Below, piece after piece: positions 21,656 to 33,637 of a stretch of 64,000 bases of DNA; within the stretch, counting starts at the first letter, position 1; each line of letters starts with the position of its first letter. Below the pieces are notes generated by a model. The model was not told the origin of the DNA, made no database searches, and saw nothing but the letters and a program-made list of their open reading frames with translations. Position numbers and translations under genes: made by a program. This DNA comes from Bidens hawaiensis. Lineage: Eukaryota > Streptophyta > Magnoliopsida > Asterales > Asteraceae. Location: assembly GCA_021521415.1 (NCBI GenBank), contig JAIQDT010009227.1:17600-81599 (forward strand), in the 5' to 3' direction.

Positions 21656-23014
21656 CTCAACCTGTAGATTCCAGTTATACCCACCATTGTGTCTAGATAC
21701 CATAGCCCTATTCTCACTACCTCCCCCATTCTGTTGTGCAGGCCTGTTTTGACTACGTTCGACTCTCTCATTGGTACATTCCTTGGCAAAGTGACCATTT
21801 TGTTGACAGTTGTAACATCTAACCTTTGATTTATCAAACCCTGGTCTTTCTCCAACGAACTTTCTGCCTGTTTTCTTCATGAATCCCTTAACCCTTCTTA
21901 CTATCATAGCCATCTGCCACTACAGATCCATCTTTTCTAGATCATCAGCATCAATCTTATCATAGTCTTCATCCAAAGTTGCGGGATCGACTATTTTACC
22001 TTTGATGTAATTCTCATAAGATGCAATGAAAGATGCATATAGAGCAAACTGCTGTTCAGCTGATTTAACACTCATGGGCATCTGTGAGTAGTTGTTGGTT
22101 GGAACATTTGATGAAAAGTTACCAGTTGTGGCTTGAGGTTTGGAAGAATTACTTCCTGCAGCTACGAAACATACATCACCATCCATGTTGAGAGTCACAT
22201 GACCATCATGAGTTGAATTTGAATTTGAGTTTGAGTCTCCTTTGGAGTAATAAGCAGAGGATTCTGACTTTGAACTTGAACTTGAAGTAACTTTCGCACC
22301 ATACATTCCCGGATCCTGAACCTGATCAGTTGGTGTCTCTTTCCGAACCATGTTAAGTTCAAAAGTTCGTAATTTATTGACTGCTGTTTCCAAATCAATA
22401 TTGGCAAAATCTTTATCTTCTCTCATCAAAACCGTGTACATTTCCCATTTCGGTGGAAGAGCATCAAGAAGTTTTTCTACAATCTCTTCTTCTTTATAGT
22501 CAATTGAGTAATTTCTAAGTTCGGTCATCAGGTGATAATATCTTGTGATGATATCATCAAGTGATTCATTTTTCAAATATTTGAACACCGAGAATTGGGT
22601 TTTTAGTAGCTTAATTTTGGATGCACGTATCCCCACATTACCTTCATATCGATTTTCTAGCGCTTCCCATAGCTCTCTAGCGGTTTTGTATTTCCTGAAG
22701 GTGTGAAGAATCTCTTGTGGAAGAGCCATTGTTATTGCAGCATGAGCTTTACTTTCTGCCTCATACATCTTCTTTTCTTCCTCTTCCATCTTGTTGTACT
22801 TCTTAATCTGTTCACGACCCTCAAACAAGGCCGTTGGTGGAATGTATCCATCTTGTATGCACACCCACATCTTAGCATCTTGATATTTAACATACTGTTC
22901 AAACCGATCTTTCCAAGCAACGAAATCGGTACCCTTAAGCATTTTCGGAGCCTTAGTTGCTGAACCGGCCTCAACTTCCATTTTCACCAGTTCCGTAATG
23001 TTTATCGAAGTCAT
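21656..23014 (-). CDS. gag: Gag of C2 with one internal TAG
   Basis: I choose ATG 23014 (MTSINITELVKMEVE); the longer frame upstream runs into the leader. The capsid region has AWKDRFEQYV, IQDGYIP, MALPQEILHTF and LWEALENRYEG, the usual copia gag fold. TAG at 21920-21922 interrupts MDLxWQMAMIV, where C1 and C3 have Lys; the frame continues past it through CYNCQQNGHFAKEC (21776-21817), a CCHC zinc knuckle. The segment ends at TAA 21653-21655. With these stops the copy probably cannot make full Gag-Pol unless read through. Confidence 0.85.
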
Positions 23015-23464
23015 CGCTGAAAGAAACACGACTTGAAAACACACAATTTTTTTTTTAATTTGAACAGTGACCAGTAGGCGAAGTTATGCTTAACTTCGCT
23101 TAAGCTTAACTTCGCTGAAACTCTTAACTTCGCTTGATGACAACTTCGCTTGATGACAACTTCGCTTAATGAAAACTTCACTTGATGACAACTTCGCCTG
23201 AACTTATAACTTCGCCTGAACTTATAACTTCGCCTAAACCCTACGAACAGTGACAACAACTTCGCCTGATGAACACAAGGTTTTTACAGGTTTTAATTTG
23301 ACGTATTGCGAGGTATGCGAAGGTGTAATGGGTTATATTTGATAGTGGGGGATGGGTAGGACACAAAAACTCGGTATTTCAACGTAAACTCGTCCCGCGA
23401 ATAGTCGAACGGAACGATTTCTACACTCGTGTGATAATCCCGAACCACACAATCACGAGCAAAA
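23015..23464 (-). repeat. C2 untranslated leader with AACTTCGC motif array
   Basis: From about 23075 to 23270 roughly a dozen TAACTTCGCTTAA or AACTTCGCCTGA type motifs occur. No gene is visible here. The leader lies between the primer site and gag, like the C1 leader array. Confidence 0.7.
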
Positions 23465-23476
23465 GCTCTGATACCA
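23465..23476 (-). promoter_or_regulatory. Primer binding site of C2
   Basis: TGGTATCAGAGC on the - strand, two bases from the 5' LTR end, matches initiator tRNA-Met. It fixes C2 on the - strand. Confidence 0.92.
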
Positions 23477-23478
23477 AT

Positions 23479-23889
23479 TGTAGGTTCCCATCCGGATCTA
23501 CACGGAAGTATCTCATACTACGTAGGTGCGGAATCCCTACGTAAGAAGATACGAGCGTAGGATGTAAACTATGTTAATACCGAACACGAACACACGTTAC
23601 AATACCCAAAAGACACGTTGTATTGCAACCCTTCAACACGTGATGTTCAATCACAATTACACGTTCTCGAATCACTCCTCAATACAACCCATAACATATG
23701 TATATATATGTTACGACAACTTCGCCTAACAGACTAGGCGAAGTTGTCAATAACTTCGCTTGTCCACAATTTCGCTTATATCAGGCGAACTTGTGAGACA
23801 ACCTATCTAAATCAAACCAAAACAAACTAACACGATTATAGACACAAACATAACACTAGATACTGAACTACTGACATCATGTACCAACA
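23479..23889 (-). repeat. 5' LTR of C2
   Basis: Partner of 11459-11869 with 10 differences by eye and equal length. A TATATATATG stretch occurs near 23700 in both LTRs. Confidence 0.95.
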
Positions 23890-23894
23890 AAGGA

Positions 23895-26687
23895 GATTCT
23901 GAAACGACCTTTGTTGTGTGATGATGACACTCACGTCATGTTTTCAAACGTGAACCCACATAAGGTAATTCATGTGAACGAAACATATGGTCAAGTAAAA
24001 CCAAAATTTGTTCCAACTGAACCAATCTGTAAGAACGTGAACTCAAATGTCGTTCAAGCTGCTTATCTAAGACGAAAGTCTAGGAAGCCTGTAACTTATT
24101 CTCAAGTTGCTATACAACAGTTGAATTCTGTTAAAGTTACTCTTCCAAGAGAAACTCAAAAGGTGCCCAAGACCGAGGCATGGGCTGCCTTTTTGAACTA
24201 CTCATTTTCATTTGTGTGTAGGGTACATCCAAGACCGTGTCTGGTGAAAACTAGATAATGGACAGCGGATGTTCTCGTCATATTACTGGAAATCTCAACC
24301 TCTTAGCAAATGTGAGAAATATTCAAGGGGGTTATGTGGCTTTTGCTGGGAATTATAGGGGCATGATAACATAAGAAGGTGAAGTTTCAAATGGTCACAT
24401 TACGTTTGAGAAAGTCAATTACTGTGACAAAGTTGATCATAATTTATTGAGTGTGTCGCAAATCAGTGACAAGAAGTACACAACTATATTTACTGATAAG
24501 GAATGTCTGATTTTAAAACCGGGATATGTCATTCCCGAGGACATGGTTGTCATGTGATCCCCTCGATCGAATGATATTTATGTCTTGAATATGTCTTCTA
24601 AGGCGTCAACTTCTGTGGAAATGTGTTTCGTTTCTAAAGCAACTGAAAAAGATTCTATTCTATGGCATCTTAGGATGGGTCATATTCATGTGAGGAAGAT
24701 GAATTATTTAATGGCGAATGACTTGGTCGAGGGTGTTTCGTTGAAGAAATTTAAATTATCTGACCACTGTGTTGCTTGTAAAAAAAGGCAAACAGAAGAA
24801 AAAGTCACATCCGTCTAAGTTATTGAATTCCATTGATACTCCTCTTGAACAACTTCATATGGATCTTTTTGGTCCTGTGAATCGTGCTAGTATCGCTGGA
24901 GATTGGTATTGTCTTGTGGTTACCGATGATTATTCAAGATACTCATGGGTTTTATTTATGAGTTTAAAAGATCAAACACCTGTTCTGGTACAAAACTTAA
25001 TCACTAAGATCGAATCACTATACAAACAAAAAGTGAGGATAATTCGAAGTGATAATGGTACTGAATTTAAGAACACTGTAATGGATTTCTTTTGTATTCA
25101 AAAGGGAATTCACCGAGAATATAGTGCCCCTTATGTACCACAATAGAACGGTGTTGCTGGAAGGAAAAACAGAACTTTGATTGAAGCAGTCAGAACTATG
25201 CTAGCCGATTCTAAGCTTCCGGTCCAATTTCGGAACGAGGCTATGAATACTGCTTGTTATACGCTTAATCGGGGTCTAACTGTTAAGAGACTCAAGAAGA
25301 CAAGTTATGAGATTTTAAAAAACCAAAAGCCTAACTTAAAGTACTTTGAACAATTTGGGTGTCCGTGTACAATGTTGAAGAATGATGTTGGTAAATTTGA
25401 AGAAAAAGCTATCGAGGGGTATTTCTTGGGATATGTTTCTCCAAAGAAAAGAGTATTTAACTTTACTTCTGGTTGTGTTGAGGAATGGTACCATGTGGAC
25501 TGTCAAAAGTACACAACACCTCCTCAAGGGAAAGGTCCCGACTGGATGTTTGATTATGATGGCTTCTTTAATTCATTTACTCCAACCACTGAGCAACCAG
25601 ATGAAGACCTGGTTCGTGCATATTTTGAAGATCAACTGGTAATTCCAAGGTTTTCAAGTTCTAATGATGTTGAAGCTCCAAATGTAGCTCCAACTGAAGA
25701 TCCTCGTGATGATTCTCCTGCTTCTTTTTATAATGTTTCTACTTCTTCTGACGATAATCAAGTTGTTGATCAAGTTATTGCACTTGACAGTGATGATTCA
25801 TCTCATGAGCTTGGAGAACATTACACTAACTTATTCGGAAATGTTGTTATTCCTGTGAATCCCACTTTTCGAATTCATTATTATCATCCAAAGGAAAACA
25901 TCATTAGAGAACTTGATGTGGACGTTCAAACACGTCATCAAGTTGTTTCGTCGAATGAGAATAATGTATTGTGTGCTTATGCAGATTTACATTCTTCTGG
26001 AGTTGTAAATGTTGCCAAATTTACTTGCTTTCTATCCCAAGTTGAGCCGACAACGACTCGTAAGGCACTCGAAGATCCTTCTTGGGTAGAAGCCATGCAA
26101 GAAGAATTACAGAAGTTTGCACGTTTGGGTGTTTCGACAAACCCGCTAGAATCAAGAAGGCTATTCCGACTATGTGGGTATTTAAATGTAAAAAAGACGA
26201 TCGTGGTGTCATCGTGAGAAACAAGGCACGACTAGTGGTGCAAGGTTTCCATCAGCAAGAGGGTATAGACTACACTGAGGTATATGCTCTGGTTGCAAGA
26301 TTGGAGTCTATACGAATCTTTCTGGCTTATGCTGCTTACAAGAATATAAAAGTCTATCAAATGGATGTCAAAAGTGCTTTTCTCAATGGTAAACTACACA
26401 AGGAAGTGTTTGTTTTACAACCTCCTGGCTTTGAAGACCCTGATTATCCGGACCGAGTTTACCGATTAAACAAGGCCCTGTATGGTCTACATCAAGCTCC
26501 GAGAGCTTGGTATGGCACGCTTGCCGACCATCTGACTGATAACGGCTTCAAGAGAGGGACTGTCGACTGCACTTTATTTTATAAGAATTTTGGTGATGAC
26601 CTTCTCCTCGTTCATATTTATGTCGACGACATTATCTTTGGGTGTACAAACGACACGTTATGTAAGGAATTTGAGAAGTCCATGTGA
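23895..26687 (+). pseudogene. pol: Protease-integrase-RT of C1, mutated and truncated
   Basis: C1 coding resumes right after the C2 target duplication. Protease DSGCSRHITGN is at about 24261. Integrase has the HHCC zinc part (WHLRMGHIH, CVACKK), HMDLFGPVN and IRSDNGTEF, but the catalytic Glu of the VAER motif is Gly (GGA 25159-25161) and a TAG replaces a conserved Gln at 25144-25146. Frameshifts occur near 24255, 24785 and 26150; further stops lie near 24373 and 24556. RT has [24 protein letters not shown] and YVDDIIF (26619-26630), then ends abruptly at about 26687. RNase H, any 3' ORF and the 3' LTR of C1 are missing. Confidence 0.85.
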
Positions 26688-26690
26688 TGT

Positions 26691-26937
26691 GCTAAAAGTA
26701 GTTATAATATTATTAACTAAAATTACGCTAATCTAGACATTAAGTAATAATTCTAGACTCTTAACTTAACTAAAACTACTAACCGGCAAGTGAACCGGTC
26801 GACTCAAGTACAGCTAAGTAAGTCTGGATATCGAACCCACGAGACTCTTTTAATTACGTAAACTAGCTAAATTTGACTTGACTACATACACGACTATTTA
26901 TTTATCATTAAAAGGGGGTTTTACTAAAAACTAATAT
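26691..26937. repeat. 247-bp repeat Ra, copy 1
   Basis: Begins GCTAAAAGTAGTTATAA and ends ACTAATAT. It matches 29962-30208 over the same 247-bp length with roughly ten differences. It includes ACCGGCAAGTGAACCGGT, an imperfect palindrome typical of gypsy LTR edges (weak inference). It abuts the broken C1 RT. Confidence 0.8.
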
Positions 26938-28581
26938 TAAACTAATTAAATATAATTAATAAAACTTAAGACGACTTAAACCTGGACTTAATTCAAATGA
27001 TGACGAATAACCACCTAGGCTAGAATTCCTAATGCATCAATTTTCAAATGGTTGGAAAATGCTAGTTATGGAACCGGGATCTTAAACTATTCACTTAATG
27101 GGAAACTGAATAGGACCCTTAACCCTTCTCAAGAAGTCACCTATAGAATCCTAATAAGCTATTAAAATTACCGGTTTTAATTAGACTCACTTACGATCGC
27201 TAATTTAATTTATGACAAGTACCTCTATAAGAAATCCTACCTTACAGCGCGAAAATCAAAGGTAATTTAAATAATTCGCTCGACTAGATAGACAAGGCAA
27301 ATAAACCAAACTTAGATGGACTCCTTACAGAGAACTAAATCTAGCAATTCATCAACCAAGACCTATCACATAATCTATTACCTTACAACTATTTAGATTA
27401 GCATCACACTTAGGTCTACTTGATTTATTAATATTGTTCCTATGGTATTATTGCAAACCAACCATAAACTAGTCAAAAACACACAGTAGATGACCTAACA
27501 GAATCCTATTATATGACAGACAATCACCAAGGAAACTGTAAAACAATAAAACTCATCAAACAATTCTAAGCACACATATGCATCGAATGAATAACAATAA
27601 ACCTCTTACTTAATCATAAACCATAACAAAAACAAAATCCAAACCAAAATCCAAAATCAACAAAAGTTCATCATAATCCTAGGCGGTCTAAGGGTTTAGC
27701 CAACAACCATACTCAAGAACAGAAGAAAATAAATTGGTTCAAATAATGAATTCATAAAGATAATAATAAATTCAAACCAATAATAATGATGTTTGGTTGA
27801 GTATGTGTTGAACCAAGATGACCTCTGCTCGAACCAACGTGCTCTTCTCCTTCTCCTTGCATTGAACTTCTAAAAAAATCAAGAATAATATATGTTGTCC
27901 CACCTTTAACTTGCGGTCGTCTCCCAGGTCAGTCGTGAACTCCAACTCCAATAATTATCTCTATAATTTGGTGGTGGCCCCAAAATAAAACTCCACCGGC
28001 CCCACCTTTGTGCTTAGATCCCTTATATTTTTATGAATCTTGGTCCATATTGGCCCATCCAGTAGTTTAATGCAACTCTATTAAAGAAAATAATAAAGTA
28101 TTAGCATATATTAGATCTCAATTTGTTTTATTCCAAATCCAACGAGAGGTAATGTGTTTCAACTTTCTTTGTCTTTTTATTTATTTATATTCATTTTGAT
28201 TGTTACAATTAACACAATAAAAACACTTTAGATAATAGCTTATAAAATTAATATGAGACTCGATTGAATGTTGATCCTATTTGCTTGTCTTTTAAAACCG
28301 TTGAAATCTAAATGTGAACCAATTTGTAGTAATACTGAATGGATACCAACTCAAAAGGCATTCAATGTGTAGGAAATATTTATATTATTAATGTATATTT
28401 TCGACTACATCAAAATTAGCAGATTTAAAACTTTTGTTGCTCTATTTTTTTTTCATTGAATAGTTAAGACGATCAAGGGTATTGTTTATCCACCTAAGCT
28501 TAAGCATCAAAGTCTACCATGCAGCCATTAGATACAATTACGGTACAATTAATTAATAGCTAGTGTTCCCCACAACATGAC
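26938..28581. other. AT-rich non-coding stretch, probably LTR-derived
   Basis: No ORF with recognisable content. The sequence continues directly from repeat Ra and may be the rest of a solo LTR or another non-autonomous element, but I cannot fix its right end or find a target duplication. Confidence 0.35.
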
Positions 28582-29805
28582 TGTCACACCCCAACCTACG
28601 ACGGAAATGCCGGGGCGTGAGCTAATTATCACAGCTCACAAGGTTACTATCATGAAAGCGACGATATCTAATTAATTTATTTATTATCAAAAACATTCAT
28701 ATACAACAAAAATAAAGAAAATTACAAATACAAAACCAACTATTCTTGTATATGTTTTATCCTAAAGTCATCTCTATGTGAGCTTCAGTTCGAAAAGCAG
28801 TCCAATTCTATAACCTGCAAATGCGTACAAAATATATGTTTGTCAACAACACATGTTGAGTGAGTTGATCACCAGTTTTGACACAACAAAAATGGTAATA
28901 TATAATGATATAGATAATAGAATAAACATAAGCAAAACTGTTATCTGTGAGTATAAACAATGAAATCGTTAAGCAAGTAATGAGTGTCGGTGAAACCATT
29001 GCCAATGCGATCGGGCTCCGGCCACTACGACGGTCGTATGATCATACTATAATGAGATTATGTTGGACCTCTCCGAATGCGATTCAAGTAAGCAAGTAAG
29101 CAAATAACAAGTAACATGTAGTCATTCAATTGATACACAACACAAGGATCACAGTTTGCGTTTGAGAAATAATAAGATAAATAATTCGATAAATGGTACA
29201 CAAGTGTCCCAAAACATTTGAAAACAAGTAAAATAGGGGAGTGATTACTCACCTAGTAAAATGCATGCTTGCAGAAGAATGTAAGTTAAATGAGTGAACT
29301 GGGTCAGTTCGGTTCAACGAGCTAGCCTAAATGACGAGTAACAATATTCGAATGAGAGAACCCTTGAGCGAAAGTAAACGATGCAGAACCTAACGATAGG
29401 CTTGTTTGGTTCAATAAAATAATTCAGTCTTTGGTGCTCTGTTTGTTTCTACGTTAACGAGATAAGATATTGTTGTCGTTTTTCTGTTAAATAAGCGATT
29501 GTCAAAATCATTGTATAAACTTTTAAGAGATGTGTTCGTTCCAAAATATTCATGGCCTCAAATAATGTAAATAGTCATTTGAAATATACTTACATATTCA
29601 CTAATTAACAAAGAATTAGTAAAACCCATTTGGAGTATTACCCAAACAAAATACGAATAAGATAAAAAGTTCATATAATAGAATAGAAAATAATATAAAG
29701 TATGGTAGGGAATACAAGGTAAGTTAATAATATTTTTCTTTAGATGGTGAAATATTTAGATGGAAAAATCATTTAACAAATCAACGTTGTACGTTTCTGG
29801 TTTTA

Positions 29806-29840
<35 letters not shown>

Positions 29841-29961
29841 ATATATATGGTTGGGGATGAACATGGCCCTGACACAAAACCCCTTGTCCATATCCAAAAA
29901 GAAATCATACAATTATGCTTCAAAATCCGATCTCGTTTATAAACAGAACTTCAGGGCTTAG
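28582..29961 (-). mobile_element. Partial gypsy-type LTR S4
   Basis: Begins TGTCACACCCCAACC, so in sense (-) it ends GGGGTGTGACA like S1. It breaks off at repeat Ra copy 2 and its sense start is missing. A (TTA)n run lies at about 29806-29834. A TGAGTGAGTT motif near 28860 matches one in S5, which supports relatedness. No coding capacity. Confidence 0.6.
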
Positions 29962-30208
29962 GCTAAAAGTGGTTATAAAATTATTAACTAAAATTACGCT
30001 AATCTAGATATTAAGTAATAATTCTAGACTCTTAACTTAACTAAAACTACTAACCGGCAAGTGAACCGGTCTACTCGAGTACTGCTAAGTAAGTCCGGAT
30101 ATCGAACCCACGAGACTCTTTTAATTACGTAAACTAGCTAAATTTTACTTGACTACATACACGACTATTTATTTATTATTAAAAGGGGGTTTTACTAAAA
30201 ACTAATAT
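29962..30208. repeat. 247-bp repeat Ra, copy 2
   Basis: Direct repeat of 26691-26937, sitting between two LTR fragments of - orientation (S4 and S5). It begins and ends at the same internal points as copy 1 as far as sequence similarity goes. Confidence 0.8.
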
Positions 30209-30574
30209 CAGAGTTAGTAAAAACATTCGCGGAATATTAAATCATTCAAACCATTATATTACATAACCATCCATTCTTGTCTTAACGGGCATTCAAAACA
30301 TTTAATCATAAAATATTATCTTTAAAATAACATAACATTACTTGAGATGCCAGCTTCTTCAAGTTCATGCCATGTGTTTCCCCTTATGCAAGCTGCCTCA
30401 ATCTACTCACCTGCGCGCATACTAAAAGTCAGCTACGCTGAGTGAGTTCTAGTTAATCATACGACATACAATCTGTTCACATGCTTGCACACGTGCCCGA
30501 AGGTGTGTACATTATTCATACTTTATTTTACTTGCATAACTATCCTTACTATATAAAGAGCCTTCCGCCCTATA

Positions 30575-30735
30575 ACCTCACAGATATTATAACGGTCTGG
30601 TCCCCAACATCACATATATTATTTGGGTCTGGTCCGTACCATCAAAGATATTATTAGGATCTGGTCCCTATCCTCACATATATTATTAGGGTCTGGTCCT
30701 TATCCTCACAGATATTATTAGGGTCTGGTCCCTAT
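30575..30735. repeat. ~33-bp minisatellite in S5
   Basis: Five diverged units of about 33 bp share a core like CCTCACAGATATTATTAGG followed by GTCTGGTCC. G1 LTRs carry a different array of similar unit length. Confidence 0.8.
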
Positions 30736-31209
30736 ATATTGTGCTACTGTAACATACATGTCCTGTACATACTTTCCTTAATAATACGTACAATATCTGA
30801 AGATCGTTCACGTAATAGTTGCATACCATACATATATCATTCATACATCATACATGCTTCATACATACATCATTCATACATCATATATGTCATTCATATC
30901 TTTAACTACCACCTGGCGGTCCATGCAATATCCGAAGGTGGTTCATGCACCGTCAAGCAATCATCATACATAATTCATATAAGGCATACACTTACCACTT
31001 AAGGTAAGTGTATTAACTATCACATCGAGTATGCACACAGCCCCGAAAACATAACAAAGAAGTGAGGCTAGAAACTCACCTGAACGCGATTACGTTCGCC
31101 GTTAATAGTTATTCCCTTCTTTAGCTGTTCACGACTAAGTGTATAACAATTACACTTATCAATTATCTATCGCTACCCATATCGCATTTCCAGTTTAATT
31201 ATAACCCCC

Positions 31210-31312
31210 AACGAACCGGGGTCCGGGGGCAGCGCCCTTGGCAACAGGGTTCTAGGGGCGGCAGCCCCTAGCTGGGTTCAAGGGGCAGAGCCCCTGGCTG
31301 GGGTCGAGCTGC
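31210..31312. repeat. GC-rich hairpin repeats in S5
   Basis: Three to four imperfect ~27-bp units contain GGGGC and GCCCC arms (for example AGGGGCGGCAGCCCCT), so each unit could fold into a hairpin. The surrounding DNA is AT-rich. Confidence 0.75.
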
Positions 31313-31474
31313 CAGGTCAGCTTGGAAAAATTTTATTTCCATTAACTGTCGTAACACATTTTTCATTAGGATTTTGAATCATTAATTTATTTGCTAACTT
31401 AAAAGTCCAAGGGCTTCTTTGTAATTAAATCATTATTTTTCTAAGTCCAGGGACCATTCTGTAATTCCATTAAA

Positions 31475-31862
31475 CTTCTAGTTCGTTATTTGGTTTTTTA
31501 ACGAATTGGCTTATCATAACGAACTGGTTCCTGTAACGAATTAAACCCTTTAACGAACTGGTTATTAGACGAATTGGACCTTTTAACGAACCGGTCCTTT
31601 TGACGAATTAGCTCATATAACGAATCAGTCTGCGTAACGAATTGGATCTTCTAATTCGTTATTTCCTTTAACGAATGGTCATAGCGAATCGGAAGCTAGT
31701 TCGTTATCTCATGCCTAGCGAACTTGAACACGAACTGAGTCTAGTTCGTTAGCTTAACTTTAACGAACTACTTGGGGAATCACCCTTGATTCGTTAACTC
31801 CCCGCTAACGAATTACCTCTAATTCGTTAACTTCCAGTTAACGAATCAGGGTTAGGTCAGAG
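31475..31862. repeat. TTCGTTA/TAACGAA array in S5
   Basis: About seventeen exact TTCGTTA or TAACGAA motifs occur in mixed orientation, plus near variants. This is the C1 family motif, yet here it lies in what looks like a gypsy LTR. Confidence 0.75.
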
Positions 31863-32334
31863 AATGTCCAAACATTCTCTGACATCCCTTAACCTCGTAT
31901 TACCCTTTTCCGGTGCCGCCTTTCTAGCGCCGCCACAGGAAAACCGCGGATTCACCGGAAAAAACGAGTTTTGACTCGTTTATCACCGTTTTTTTCGTCC
32001 CGTTTGATCCATATCTGAGCTAGGGTGACCCCTAAGCTCATCTTAGGTTCGGTTTATACCCGATTCCACTGGATCTCGTGACTTAAACGATTTAACGGTG
32101 TCGGCTCGTCGTTTTGTGACCATATCTAACGGGTTTAAGCTCATACAACAACATACTATCATTACCTTGGATCTGGATCGGTTTTCCTTGGTGATTTTGG
32201 CTAGAGAGAGAGAGAGAGAGCAAGATGAGAGAGAGCTAAGTGTGTGTTTTGGGTGGTGTATGGAATGTGTGTGAAAAGAAATTAAATGGGTAATTATGTC
32301 TTATATAATTATGGATCATGGGCTTAAGCCCATG

Positions 32335-33462
32335 TGTCGGTCCCAAATATTCACTCGCAATCACAATCAAGTCATAACTCACACAATAAATTTGTCGACA
32401 AGAGAGTTAATGACAGTTGCTATTTTAGGAAAGAAAACCGTTTGTTTAACGCGGAATCAGAAACAAACAGTGTAGTTGCTAAAAGATTAACAAAAGGTAA
32501 CTAACTCACAAGAATCACTCAAAAGATTTCCATTCATATAAACCAGTCATACAAACGTTAATCGATTTAGGGTTTCTTGATAGGAAAGTTATATCCGTAC
32601 GATTCTTAAGACAGCCGTAACGCTCAACAAATATTCTCTCAATATTAATTGGCTTGTCCGTTAGGAGGCGTGCCCTAAAATATTTCTTTTATAGGCCTGA
32701 CACCTCCAGACAGTTGTCATTCCTTCTAGAAACCCTAAATAAATAATACGTATTCAAATTACATATTCAAAACTATGCTAAGTGTAAAAACAGGTCTTCC
32801 GAGTAGACTTTGCATAAGTTGTCTTCACCGGGTAGGCTTTGTGCCTTTGTCTTCTTCGGGTAGACCTGGTAACCTTGAAGTGTGCTTGGACAGTTCTCCG
32901 GGTAGGCTTTACTTAGAGTATTTTCCAAAGGAAAATACTCACCTAGCATACTTCAATCTTATTGATCACATCAAACTTTGCCCGAACGAGCAACCTTGTT
33001 CTTCCATGGTCCCTTCAACTCCTTGCTAGGAATAGCTTATTAGCAAAGCAAAGTGTGCTTGGTAACACTGTAGCCTGCTAGAGTTGAACCCTGCCTGATG
33101 TTACTTGAGATATTTTATTACTCATATCAAGCTTACTCGGACCACTGTTTTATTGATAAATACTTTGCCCGATCTTCCAATCACTTGGCTTCATGAGCTT
33201 GGTTAGCCAAGAGCTTACCCGGAGGTAAACCTTACTCGTTTATGAAGAACAATCCTGCTAGACATAGTGAACCCTACTCGGGTTACACTAAAGAAGAATT
33301 CTAGAAGATAACCTTGCCCGATGGACAAAATACCTTGCTAGGGTAGGAAAACCTTGCCCGGGAATCCAAGTGTGCTCGGATTCCATACTTAGCGATTTCT
33401 GAGGAGGTTGAGAAGATTCAAATCTTCCTTATACTTCTCTTAGGTCAAATCTTGACTCAACA
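32335..33462 (-). repeat. 3' LTR of C3
   Basis: Runs from TGTCGGTCCC to GACTCAACA (1128 bp), next to a polypurine tract. It is rich in CCTTGCCCGG, CCTTACTCG and GTGCTCGG motifs that recur in the internal C3 region 38870-39730. The ORF at 32775-33029 is within this LTR and has no recognisable product. Confidence 0.8.
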
Positions 33463-33473
33463 ATCTCCCCTAG
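33463..33473 (-). promoter_or_regulatory. Polypurine tract of C3
   Basis: On the - strand CTAGGGGAGAT directly precedes the LTR start TGTTGAGTC. Confidence 0.75.
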
Positions 33474-33637
33474 ATTGGAACACCTCAGCTGTTCCCAAAC
33501 ACTTCTACAGTCACTTACATATAGTCAAAATACACATCAAATCAAAATCAAATTTTTTACATATTCAAAATGTCAAACAATTACATATTCAAAATTCTGT
33601 CCGAAGACATTAAATAACAAAACCTATTTTAAGATTT

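Larger units (their letters stand above)
11459..23889 (-). mobile_element. Full-length SIRE-type copia retrotransposon C2
   Basis: Two LTRs of 411 bp each bound a 12.4-kb element inserted in C1, flanked by the 5-bp duplication AAGGA (11454-11458 and 23890-23894). In the sense (-) direction the order is LTR, tRNA-Met primer site, leader, gag, protease, integrase, RT, RNase H, a conserved non-coding stretch, a long 3' ORF, polypurine tract, LTR. By eye the LTRs differ at 10 of 411 sites (2.4%). With the rice rate of 1.3e-8 per site per year this would be about one million years; the rate for this plant is unknown. Damage is light: two stops and two frameshifts in gag-pol, and three TAG codons in the 3' ORF. 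Confidence 0.93.
30209..32334 (-). mobile_element. Partial gypsy-type LTR S5
   Basis: In sense (-) it has the layout of S1: a TATATAA box (about 32302-32312), a GA/CT microsatellite (about 32202-32222), a GC-rich leader-like part, then repeats. Its sense start is cut by the C3 LTR at 32335 and its sense end by repeat Ra. It contains three special repeat blocks listed separately. No gene is visible. Confidence 0.55.
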
